The notes under the pieces were generated by a model that saw only the letters and a list, made by a program, of their open reading frames with translations, was not told the DNA's origin and did no database searches. Of a stretch of 64,000 bases of DNA, positions 1-12,300 are shown one piece after another (the stretch's first letter is position 1; each line of letters begins with the position of its first letter). The DNA is from Onchidella celtica (lineage: Eukaryota; Mollusca; Gastropoda; Systellommatophora; Onchidiidae), in contig OZ007582.1 in the NCBI GenBank assembly GCA_963931925.1, positions 23,149,224-23,213,223 of the forward strand, given 5' to 3'. The translations under genes were made by a program, and so were the position numbers.

Positions 1-253
1 AGGGTGTCAGTATTCAAAGGGTTAAGGCAATGTCCTTGATAAAACAAGCTTGGTTGTTTGTTCCGTTTTCTGAATATCATGAAGATTAGGTTTCTGCCTT
101 CAAAATCCAAAATTTTCAGAAGAAATCTCTTCAAACTAGACACAAGATTTGTGAAGCAAAAATATTTTTATGCATTTTCTAAAAAAAAAGTTATGACTGA
201 GGCGAAATGTTGCTGATTAAGATAACCAAACATGATTTATTTACGGTCAATAC
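1..253. other. FYCO1 intron 12 sequence (edge)
   Basis: AT-rich intron. CAAAGGGTTAAG at 15-26 could be a piggyBac-type end, but no partner is visible. Confidence 0.4.
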
Positions 254-392
254 CAGTGGGATGTCAGAACTTTGCATTTGTTCTGCACTAAGTTGGAATT
301 GTAAAGCTGAAATTTCCTCTTGCAAAGTCTCCACAGCTGCTGCATGTTTCCTCTTCTCTTCCTCCAACTCTTCTTTCAGCTTAGAGATGTCA
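254..392 (-). CDS. FYCO1: FYCO1-like exon 12 (coiled coil, last exon in window)
   Basis: 139 bp, acceptor TTTTCAG, donor GTATTG. It encodes [20 protein letters not shown] and onward. It ends in phase 0, so the gene continues left of the window. Confidence 0.8.
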
Positions 393-3300
393 CTGAAAAT
401 AAGACAGAGACATCGCTAAATATAACATGAAATGTTGCTGAAGATGCCATAGAATAAAAAACTAGAAAACATTTAAATTAGATGAAAAAATAAAATAGTC
501 AGTGTAATCTACAGAATATATTATCCATTCATATTCAACCTTCTGAAAATGATAAGGAATTTCATGTCAACTTATTCAAATTATGTATCCTTTTCCCTAT
601 TTGTTTGAATTTGTCTTCATTTTTAAGTGTTAATTTTTAATTTTTCTTTTGAAAGTGAGAATTTTCACTGTAATTTTATCAGTATTTCCCATTTAAAAAA
701 ATTGCCAGGCTTAAGTCAAATCCTGTTTATTCTGGATTTAATAAATTGTTCAAACCACAGTTAATGAGATGAAAGAAAAATGATTGAGATGACAGTGTAC
801 CTCACATCCTGAGATGGGATTTGTTTCTTTAGATTGTCTCGCTGCTCCAGAAGATCTCTCCTTTCCTCTTCCAGGTTGCTAACTTGTGTTTTCAGTTCAT
901 CTGTATCTTTTTCCATTGACAAACCTCTCTCTGGAGGTTCAATATGAGAAATACTGAGGTAAATGATGATTACATCTAATTAAAATATGCTAGTCTCAGA
1001 ACTCTGTGACTCTTCTTGTATACAATATGATAGTCCTAGAACTCTATGAAAGCTCTCGCATATGAAACTCCAGTCCCTGAACTCTATGACTGTGATTTAA
1101 ATTGTCCAATAAAATTAATTTCACACCTATTTGACAAAAACAGAGCAAGACACAGGTAGACATAGCAATTCTCAATGTAAAAGAATGATTCAAATTAGTG
1201 TATAAAGCCGCTCATTAAAGCATTGCTCAGGTGCCTACCTTGTAATTCCATGTGCTCAAGACTAAGACTTTCCAAAGCATTCTTGGTCTCTGTTAGAGTT
1301 TCCTCCAGAACTTTTGTGCTGAACTCTGTCTGGGTCTGGTAACCCTCAACCTCTTTTTCCAAATCTGATTTCTCAGCTACAATCTTGTTGTACAGCACTT
1401 TCAGATCTTCCAACTGCTGCTCCACCCCTCGCTTCTCAGACAATTTATCCTGACTTTCATCCTCAGCTTTCTTCAATGCCTGTCTCATCTCTGCTATTGC
1501 TCTCTCCAAAGATTCCTTTTCATCCTGAACTTTGGTAATGGCCTCTGACATGGCAGTAACTTCTGATGTCAGTGACAGCTTTTCTGCTGTAATCGTTTCT
1601 AGTTGTGAGTAAGACAGTGCCAGTTGCTCTGATGTCTCTGTTAACTGGAACTTAATTTGCTGCGCATCTTCTAGAGCTGCATCCGTTTGTGTGAGTAAAT
1701 GGTCTCTCTCCTCCGTCAAAGATGCCAGTTCTGAGTTCAGTTTATTGATGAACTCAGCTCCTTCAGTTGATGATGATGTTAAATTAGCCAAATTTGCATT
1801 CAGCTCCTCTATTTTAGTTTCATAATCTGAACACTTTCTTTCTAGCAATTTTTCTGTCTCTTCCACTTTTGACTCCAGATAACTGATTCTCTCTGAGAAA
1901 GATGCTGTTTCATTTTCATGTCTCACTTTCATTTCTACAGTGTCCGACTCCAATTTGGCAATAACCTCTTTCAACTTTGACTCTGAGTCACCAGTCCGTG
2001 AAATAAGGATCTGTTGTTCTTGTTCATATTTGCTGAGAGTTTCTGCTAAAACTATTTGTAAATTCCTAAGTTCAGCAGACAAAGCTGCAGTCTGTTTATC
2101 TTTCTCAGTGATGTTGCTGGTGGCAGTAGCGAGTTTCTGTTCCAGGTCAGCAACAACTTCTTCCTTCTCTTTTCTCAAGTCTTCCAGTTCAATGATAAGA
2201 CTTGAAATTTTCTCAGCCTTCTCTCCCTCTGAACGTTTAGCACCTTCTGATTCCTTCAACAATCCCATGATTCTGTTTTTCTCCAAGTCCATATCCCGTT
2301 TTAAATTCTCTCTCTCAACTTGCAGTTGTGTCAACTCTGTTTTAAACCCATCTTTTTCTGTTTCACTAGCTCTTAAATCTAAAGTCAACTTATCAACTGT
2401 AATTTTTGTGGCATCCAGGTTTTCCTTCACTCTATTCAGCTCAGCTTTAAGACCGTCATATTCTCCTTTCATCTCTTCCAAACTTGCGTCCTTTTTCCGT
2501 GCTTCCACTGTCATTTCTTCAAGCCCCATTTCCAAAGCTACAACTTTCTCTGCCTCATCATTATGCTGAGTTTTCAAGGTTTCGATCTGACTTTCTGCTG
2601 CTGACAGCGATTCAGTTAAGACCAGATTTCCCTTGCCCACCTCTTCTGTTTCTTTGCTGACGAGTGCCAACTCTTCCTTCGTCTTATCCAACTGGGCAAG
2701 AATTTCTGTGTACATTTCATCTTTTTTCTTTAGCAGCTCTTGAAGTTCACTCGTCTGTCCATCAGCACTTTTTTGCAAAGTTGTAATTTCCTCTTCCTTC
2801 TTCTGCAGTGACTGTTTCAAATCTCCAATTTCAGCTTCCAAAGTCTTTGTCTTTCCTGTGCTCTCCTCCATAGTCTGTGACAACTCAGAAATTTTTACAT
2901 ACCTCTCCTGCATCTGATCATTCAATTGCCTAAGGTTCTGTTCCACATTATCCAAATCACACTTCAATTTCTCTTTCTCACCTTCTGAAGATTCTGCATT
3001 CTCTAGTAATTTATTTCTCTCCTTCTCCAAATTCTCAATTTTCTGCTGATATTCTGAATTCTGCGTCTCCTTATCTGCAATTTTTACTTTCACACTCTCT
3101 AGTTCTGTCTCCCTGTTCTTAAAATCTGACAGCAGCTCTGATTCCTTTTGTTGAAGTTGTGCTAATTTTTCTCTCTCAGATTTCAATTCTAGATCTGAAG
3201 CTGTAAGTTTACTGTGCAAATCTATCTGGGCCTCTTTTGAATCTTTCAATGCTCTCTCCATCTCTGTCAGTCTGCCTTCCAGGTGTGACAGCTGCTTGTC

Positions 3301-6300
3301 TTTCTCAGATTGTTCTCCCTGCAGTGAGGTCTGTAAATCAGATGACAGTGAGTAAAATTTACATTTCTATTTCATACAATGAAATAGTGAAATAGTAAAG
3401 GATCTGAGGAGCAAAATGAACTAATAATAAACATTCCATACATCTTCATAGTTTCCTGCCAGTTTTAACCCTTTGTCAGCTCAAAACTTCCTGTGTAATA
3501 TTTCTTCCAGTCCACATGGTTCTTTGTTTGACTGAGAGTATCTCCTATCAAAATTATTGAAAAAAGATATTTTGTCAAAGAATTCAACTCTTTCACTGCC
3601 ATGGTTTTCATTATATTCACTCAACAAAAGAAGTTTCATTGTGAAAATGAAAATAATTTTTGTTTCACTTTTATTGCAAGGAAGTTTTTGACAATATTTG
3701 CACTGTGCTATTGATGTAGCTTTGCTCTGACTCAATTTCATTCTCAAGTAACATTCCAACATTATCATTATCATTGATCCTTCCTCATCTACGCTTGGCA
3801 GGTTGGCAAAGCTTACTGTGATGGACATCATCTGCCCTATGCTCCTATTACATTTTTGGCTATGAATACAGGTGTGGTGTGACTCCACTTTTAGTGTTTT
3901 TAAGAAAACTGAGTCAGAAGTTTAATTTTTGTCTTTGATTTTAACCCTTAAGGTGCTGATTTCGACCCCAGTCGAAAGGTAGAAATGCGATTCTCTTTGC
4001 GGCCTTTGACTAGAGTCGAATTCACTATAGTACGAACTGTTGGTGCGATTAGAAAAATGTACGAAGCCGTGGTCATTTATTGAGTGATGCCCCTTGGTTC
4101 AAGATGGCTTTTGCTCCTTGTGAGAAAGTTTAGACGGCCGAGGAGAGAAAATCGTGTTGTTTGTTGAACTTTTTGTCTTTGTCTTTGTTTACATTCTGAG
4201 CATGGGTTCAGATGAGGATTTTGTACCCCTCATGACAGTGACTCAGGTGAAGATAGGGACCCAGATAGTGATGATTCCTGGTCAAATTATCACTCAGATC
4301 ACTGGAATAGGCCTGGGGACTCAATGATAGATCAAGTCATGATTCTAATGAACCGGGGCCGTTGGTGGGGGGTCAACACAAGGTCTAGTAAGAAGGGGTG
4401 TGGCCGTGGCACAGATGGGGGTGAACAAGAGGGGATATGGACAGTTCTGGCGACTGGGAATCTCTCTAATGTAGACCATTATGTAGCCCATTCATATAAG
4501 CATGCATCCTGAAAATTTCATGACTGCACTATGTAAACTTTTTGCATAATGGCTTTATTTCATAAGTAGCCTTGTTCAGGCAGATTTTTCTGTAGACCCT
4601 CAGCAACTGGGACTACACTTAGTGAAATAGGCCTCAGCACCTTAAGGGTTAAAATAGGCTAAGGGAAACGCTACAAAATAATTTATATTATTTCATCCCT
4701 GGGTAGTTAGAACTTTATTCCACTGAGAGATTTGGAAAGTCCTGTACATGCTCATAAAGTTATATTGATTTCCAGCAAAAGTGAAGTTAGATCACTGTTT
4801 TATTCTGGTGCATATTTGCTCAGAGCTGCACTCCATTGGAATTTCCAGACACAAAAGGAGTCATTTAGTAAACCGATATTTTAGAATACTTGTCTCTAAG
4901 CATTCCTACCTGAATGGAAGCTTTTTCAGAGGAGATCTCTTGTACTTTATTCTGCAAAATCTCCACATGTTTGGCCAGGTTTGATATAGATGACTCAAAG
5001 TTATCACTGTCACCCTTGACCTGTGAATGAGGACGAAATGAAACACTCAAATTCAGGCTTCCCAGGGAGGTAATTAGAAAATTCCACTGAGAGATACCAT
5101 TCGGATTATTTATTCACACATTTTGTGAGACATGGTTCATTCCTGCAAATTTTTCCAGAACACTGAAACGCTGCAAAGTGGAAAATCTCACAAATAGAGG
5201 AATAATTTATAGCAATAATTCCTTTCTCCACAATCTGCCCCTACTATGGACACAATATTAAAGGAATGGGGATATCACACTTGTGTATATTAAAATAATC
5301 TAACTTCCTACCCCACCTTAACTACCAGCACACAGCTGAGCCACAGATACAAATGCCAAACCCCAATATATTGATTGGAAAATAGTGGAGTGCACTACTA
5401 TAATTAATGCACAGAGGTACATAGCTGACTAGTGAAGGCATTAAATGCTTATCAATCTCGTGTGTGCAAGACATTTCAAACCAGCCAAGAGACTAAAAAG
5501 AATACTACAATATTTTCTGTACTCACATCCACATTCATGAGCAAAGTTTTCAGTGCTTGCTGCTGTTCATGCACCTTCTGTTTTCCGTCCTCCAACTCTG
5601 TCCTGCTTGTCTTCAACTCCCCCTGTAGCCTGTCTATCTCTCTCTTTCTCCGTTCACTCTCCTCCTTGACCTCTTTCTTCCAAATTTCCTCCTCTGATTG
5701 AAGCTGAGAGATTCGTTTGGTCTCTTCCTCTCTGAATTTTTCATTTAGTACATTCACTTCATCCTTGTGTAGTTTTTCCATGTGCTCTTTTTCCAGTTTA
5801 AGTTTCATGTGGCTGTAAAGGCATAAAATAAAATAATTTGGTCCACTGGTTTGCAACATTCATTCTTTTTTTTAAAAGTCGCACTGATTTGCATCCCGGC
5901 ATGTAAACAGTGTATTGCTGGATTTATTATTTTTTTCGTGTAACCAACAATTGAATTTTGTAAACAGAAAAAAAAACCTGCATTTTAAACGCTACCTTTT
6001 GACCATTTGCAGCACTCTTCAGCACTGAATCTTATTGCCCTCTTTTGGATAGCAAAAGTATAAGTTTGTATTTCCTCGGTTGAGTAGCTAGTTGAGGTCT
6101 GATAATATCCTACGGGATTGGCATAAGTAACAGTCTTTTAATAGGCCATTCTTTGCATTGAGTAAAAGAGAAATGTGTGGACTTGAGAAACTTTCATCAC
6201 GTCAAATGTTTCAATCCACTGATTTAGTGCCATTACACATGACTACACAAGCATTTGTCTCATCTTTCACCTTCAAATGATTGCACTGGGATAAAAAGTA

Positions 6301-9300
6301 ACACTTATGCTGCATTTATTTCTGCATTATTCATTTGAGAGGCCAACAAATTTTACTTTTACCTTTGGTATACTAGATTTGGTGGTAAGATTCCCTGTGA
6401 GTAACGTCACTGACTGGACAGGGGGGCTTTAAGGCGTAGCATGCAAGGTGTGGGTTAAAAGTTAATGAACCTGTTAAAAATTTCCAAATTATTGAAAAGA
6501 AAACTTACCTCACATCCAATTCTTTAAATCTCTCCTGCAATGCAGCATGCTCAGATTGCAACTGTGTCAACTGCTGCTGCAAGGCTTGCAACTCTCCTTG
6601 TGTAGCCCAAGCTGATTGGCTGACCTGCTGTTTCTCTTGCTGTAAAACATCAATCTGACCAATCAGATCATTCTTTGCACCCTGAGCCACCTCCAAGTCC
6701 TTGGTTAGTTTGTCCATCTCTGAGTGATCCACTGACATACTGATCTGGCTTATAGTGTCCTGTGTAGCAAACATGTCAAATTTATAAAAGTTTATCACTC
6801 AAAATAATTACAACTATATGTGTGAAAGATTGTTTTTAGGTCTTTATTTTAGAAGGTTCGCTGTCCTAGGCATTTACACCTTACGTTTCTTCTTTTTCTT
6901 TTTCTTGTTCTTCTTTCTGTGTGTTTTTGTGGCAGGGATTAGTTCTTATTAATTTTACGAGGGCTGCAGCCTTGTTTGGCCTGTCCTTTTCGACTTTCAA
7001 CTGCCAAGGTATCTTGAATGCGTGCAACGTGCACACGGGCCCTCCGAGTTTTTCGTCCTTATCCGTGAAGACTACGTGCTCGATCCTACCTATCAGTGGA
7101 TCAGGCACAGGAATTTTTTCCCCTAAAAAATTCCCAACAACCCTGCACCAACCAAAGATCAAACCTGGTACCTTTGGCATGAGAGGTCAACACTTTGCCT
7201 CTAGACCAATGCGTCCCCATAGTAGTTATCAAAATATACCTTTTGAAAGCACCATTAAAAATATACAAATTCAACCTTTATTAACACATAAACACATGAA
7301 TATTCAAGCTTTTAGACCATCTTTAAAAATATAAAAAAATTCAACTTTTATTAAAGAATAAACATCCCAAAAAACAGCTTTTGCAACAAATTCAAAACTT
7401 CCCCAGAGTTTTAGAATCCCTGGTTTTAGAATTTCTGCTGGCGCGACATGTATTCAACCGTGAGAACTCAATCGATAGACCTGCTCAATGTTTAAATCGT
7501 TCCAGTGGAGGCTTGTAAAGAAATGTGTGTTTAGTTAGGCGTTCCGTATAACTGCAAATAAAATAGGTCTCTCTGTCTGTCTATCTTTCTCTGTCTATCT
7601 AGCTATCTGTCTATCTATCTCTCTGTCTATCTATCTCTCTGTCTATCTCTCTTTGTTTATCTCTCTCTGTATGTCTCTTTCTGTCTATCCCTCTCTCCCT
7701 TTTTCTTTCTCTCTCTCTGTCTTTCGCTCTGTCTATCTCTCTCTTTACTCCCATTTGTTAAGTATCGATTTGTCATTTGCAAACTACGCACTATTCATCG
7801 CATTCAAAATACCCACCTTTCATTCAATAGAATGGAATTATCGATTGAAACCGTTGAATTTTTCGCCAGGGAGATTTACAATCAGTTATCTGATTACATT
7901 AATGTAAAATATTGATTCTTAGCTTGCACAACAATGCGTAGTAGACCAATCACAGCTTTTGTTTACATGGTTACAACCTAGCAACTGCTGCCAACAGCAC
8001 ATCATTCCCCAGCTAAGCTCATTTACTGCTTGCACCTTGTCGAAGAAGGACGCGTTATATCAGCTTGACTGTGTTATGTCACAAGACAGTGTATCGTTAG
8101 AAGACTTAGACAGAGAAATAGATGAAAATTTAACTGCACATGAGGAACTTTTGGAATATTCTAGACAAAAAGATACTTTAATTTTACCACAAGAAATGGC
8201 ATCAACATCCCAACAGTTTGCACAAGCAGTGGATGTTTCTTTGCCACCTCCGACACCATCATATCAGTGGAAGCAAGAAGACTTAGACGTGTTAAATGAG
8301 CATCGAACATATTATGGAAAAATGATTAACATCATCGATAGATCTATTGCATCAGGACCACAGAAACTACCTAAAAAACCAAAGAAAAGCTTGGAAGATC
8401 TTTTTAAAGAAAAAAAAGGGAAAACCAAGAGGAGCAGAGAGGAGCCGACAACACCACAAGAGCTACATAAATATCTAGAGGAAAATATTGCTCATGTCAA
8501 CACAGCAGTTACAAGGGAGGCATTTTCGGATGACATATTTACAAGAACAACAGAACAAAACGAAATAATTAGAAGTCTACAGAGATGCATTCGAAACATA
8601 AGAAGACAAGATGCGCAAACATTACTTATTTACATCCAGTTTGGAAACTTCCTTAGCTTGTGCAAGGCTTGGCACAAAACTGAGAGAAAAGCGAGAAGGA
8701 TAACTCAAACATGGGCTGTGTGGCTGAAGGAAAAAACAGGCTATTCAGACTATCATGGACGGAAGTTGCGCTCGCTGTCAAATGTGCTGTTTGGTTTTAC
8801 AAAATTCTATAGAGTTGGATTGCCTCTCGATTTATTGTTAGAAAGATTAACCTAATCAAAGAGTTTAATGAATTTTGGAAAGATTGTCAGCATCCACCAC
8901 CAACGGCCGAGTTACAACATTCACAGGAATGAACATTCTAAAACCGGGTACGCGTACCCGCTTTTTGAAAAACAAAGCATCTCTACGCAGCGTGCAGCGT
9001 TTGCCCAGCGACTGCCTGTGACAAGAACGATCAATATTTCCAAGCTATAAATAAAAACCGGGTACGCGTACCCGCTTTTTGAAAAACAAAGCATCTCTAC
9101 GCCGCGTGCAACGTTTGCCCAGCGACTGCCTGTGACAAGAACGATCAATATTTCCAAGCTATAAATAAAAACCGGGTACGCGTACCCACTTTTCTTCATG
9201 CAAGAAAGGTCTGTCAGTCACAGGAAAACTAGGAAACAACAGCCCAGCAACGGGATTCTTCATGTAAACATCTACGTCAGCAGCCTAGCAACTACGAATA

Positions 9301-12300
9301 ACACCACGACCTTAGCAACCAAGCTATAAATAAAAACCGGTTACGCGTACCCACTTCTCTTCAAGATCTCCTCTGCTCGGTCAAACCCGCCATCACTCAT
9401 TAGAGTGCTTAGGGTTATGACCCCCATTTGGACTTTGTTGGCATTCTGTTAAGAGAAACGAATGCCACTTAGTGTTTTTGAGGGTCCCGAGCATATCAAC
9501 AAATGAATGGTTCCCACTCCCTTACACACACACACTCTCTTACACACACTCCCTTACACACACACTTCCCTCACACACACACACTCCCTTACACACACAC
9601 ACACTCCCTTACACACATTACTTCTCTCACACACATACGCATCTGTATTGTTTTAATATTGCGTCACAGGCTAAAACCCGGGAGAACCAATGCATGGGAC
9701 ATAACCAAGAAAATACAACACTATTCTAAGACGACAACAGTTATTTCCTATACTAGTTTTTCATTTTCTTTTCTTTATAAAATGAATGTTACGGATCTTG
9801 CCTGGAATGATAATTTAACAAATAGAAACAATAGCCCTATGCTACCTAAAAGTATAAGAGGAATTATAGTAGGAAAAAGTGGAGGTGGAAAGACTAACTT
9901 AATGTTAAATCTCCTACTAAAAAAAGGCTGGCTAGATTATGAAAATTTGTATATCTTCGGGAAGTCTCTACTCCAAGCTGAATACAAGATTGTAAAAACG
10001 GGTTTTGAACAGAATCTACCTAAAGAGGTTATATTTAAATTGTTCACCCAAAAAGAATATTGTATAAAAAAGAATATTTCTCCTTGTCAATTTTTAGAAG
10101 AATTTGGAAAAACAAATTAATGATTGTCAAAGACAATGCGTAGCTGTTTGCCAAAGGCATTGCGTATCCAACTCTTCTCCAATTAATTGTCTGTTTTATG
10201 AAGTATACTGGTGATGTTCCAGATCCAAGCGAATTAAACTCAGAAGATAAGAATTTAATGATATTTGATGATATTTTACTGGAGAAACAAAACAAATGCG
10301 AAGATTATTATTGTAGAGGAAGACATAACAATGCTGACTGCTTCTACCTAGCTCAAAATTATTTTAAATTACCGAGACAAACAATAAGAGAAAACGGAAA
10401 TTTTCTCTTTTTATTCAAGCAAGATAATAAAAATATAACTCACATTTATAATGATCATGTAAGCGGTGATATGACATTAGAAGATTTTCAAAAGCTCTGT
10501 CAAAAATGTTGGGAAGAACCTTATGGATTTCTTGTAATTGACAATTCTAGTAATAAATTTAACGGGAAATATAGGTATAAATTTGATACATTTTACATGC
10601 CTTAAAATGATAAATTTTATTACATTAAAAATGGATGAGAGCAAACATATTTTTACCTTAAATATTTTAAGAGAAATCGCCCAAAACACAAGACAAAAAT
10701 TTTCACAGCAAATTATTGTTAGAAATAATAAAACCGCATTTAGGACAGTTTTTAACCCACCTTTAGAATTAGAAAAAGATAAACATTATGAAATCGCCTT
10801 AGTTAATTTAGAAACTTACTATTCTTTCCCCAACATTGACGAGAATAACAACATGATTGAATACTATGATGGTATCATGTGGCATAAAGAGTTTATACCT
10901 GTTGGTGCTTATGAAATTAAATCTTTAAACACTGCAATTCAAGGCCTGATTGGTGACGAGATAAAAATTCAACCAAATTATCAAACTTTAAAATCCATTA
11001 TGACTATCAAAAAAGGACACAAAGTAAGTTTTAAAGAAAACAATACCTTAGCTGATTTATTAGGATTTCATCATGAAATTTATGAATCGGGAACTCATGA
11101 ATCTGAAAACATTGTAAACATTCTTAGTGTTAATAGTATTCTAGTTCATTTGAATATCATAAACGGAAGTATAGTTTATGGCACACCTGTTCCTGTTATT
11201 TATTCTTTTTTCCCAAATGTATCTCCGGGATATAAAATAGTTGAAAAACCTAAAAATCTTGTTTTTCTGCCGATAGCTATGAAAACGATAAATAACTTAG
11301 AGGTTAAAATTACCGATCAAAATGATAAACCTTTAAATTTAAGAGGAGAAACTGTTGTCATAAGATTTCATATTAGAGAAATTTAAAAACTAAAAATGGC
11401 ACTATCCAATTTTGATATTTTAAAAGCTGTTAAGGAATTAAGAATTCCTAATTTTAGAGGTGTGTTTTTAAGAACTGAATTACCTGAAAAAGCGAGAAGA
11501 AAAGAATGTGGCATACTGAATTTAGGTGATGGAACGAAAGGAGGAACTCATTGGGTCGCTTGGTATCATGACGAAGACAATAACAATAAAAGCCAAGGGC
11601 GTGTCGGTGTAACCAAGGTCAGAGACCGTGACAAAGTCATTAAATTTTATTTTGACAGTTATGGAATTCGACCTCCTTTAGAAATAATCAAATATCTTAG
11701 AGAGAAAAAAGGAGATATTCAATATTCTACTAATCAAGTACAAGATCCGAACACAGTAATTTGTGGACATTTGTGTTTGTATGTTTTAAAAGAATTATCA
11801 AAAGGAAAACGTTTTCAAGAAATTATTAATAGTTTGTATTAAGAAATTCCTTCTAAATTTTTTTCCTTAAAAATGTCCGTCGATAAATTTGGTCTTATGC
11901 CCAGCGGAGACTCAACGACGACTATTATTCCAATTCATAAGTATGCAACCAATCTAGATGATTTGGAAAATGTTGAAGGTTTTAATGAAAATGGAAAGAA
12001 AGATTCTATATATTGTTTCAAATTAAATGAAGACGGTATATATGTTAGAAATGAAATTGTAGATTCACCACCTCCTAAATTTATAAGTGAAGTAAAAGAT
12101 ACACCTGTGAATCTTATAAATATTGATGAAAAACTTAAAGCAATCCCAACCAAACATGAATGGGGTGTAGATATTCAATTAAGAAGCGATAAAGTATCAA
12201 CTAAAGGAAATAACAAAATATTACTAAAAGTTTACAATTCAGGTCGAATTATGGGAAGTTTGGTTCCACTTCTTAGATATAGAGAGACAACAGTTTTAAA

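Noticed and set aside
1940..2569. 209-codon plus-strand open frame
   Set aside because: Antisense shadow of the FYCO1 coiled-coil exon, where low stop frequency is expected.
3481..3888. 135-codon minus-strand frame in FYCO1 intron 9
   Set aside because: No recognisable domain; begins beside a TTAACCC-type end and is probably MITE remnant.
7146..7220. A functional tRNA gene next to the Polinton
   Set aside because: The box B is diverged (GGTTTGATC) and the sequence continues into a SINE body.
6921..7334. Overlapping open frames on both strands
   Set aside because: They run across a SINE and the Polinton boundary; no protein similarity.
8921..9199. Minus-strand open frame encoding a repeating 38-residue peptide
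   Set aside because: It is the translation of the 113-114-bp tandem DNA repeat; no start box or independent coding evidence.
8940..9352. CRISPR-like array
   Set aside because: Repeats are 113 bp with near-identical content and no spacers; eukaryotic context.
9472..9780. N-terminal extension of the ATPase through the CA repeat
   Set aside because: Low-complexity THTHSLTHT translation; the ATG at 9782 follows the start box and fits the family length.
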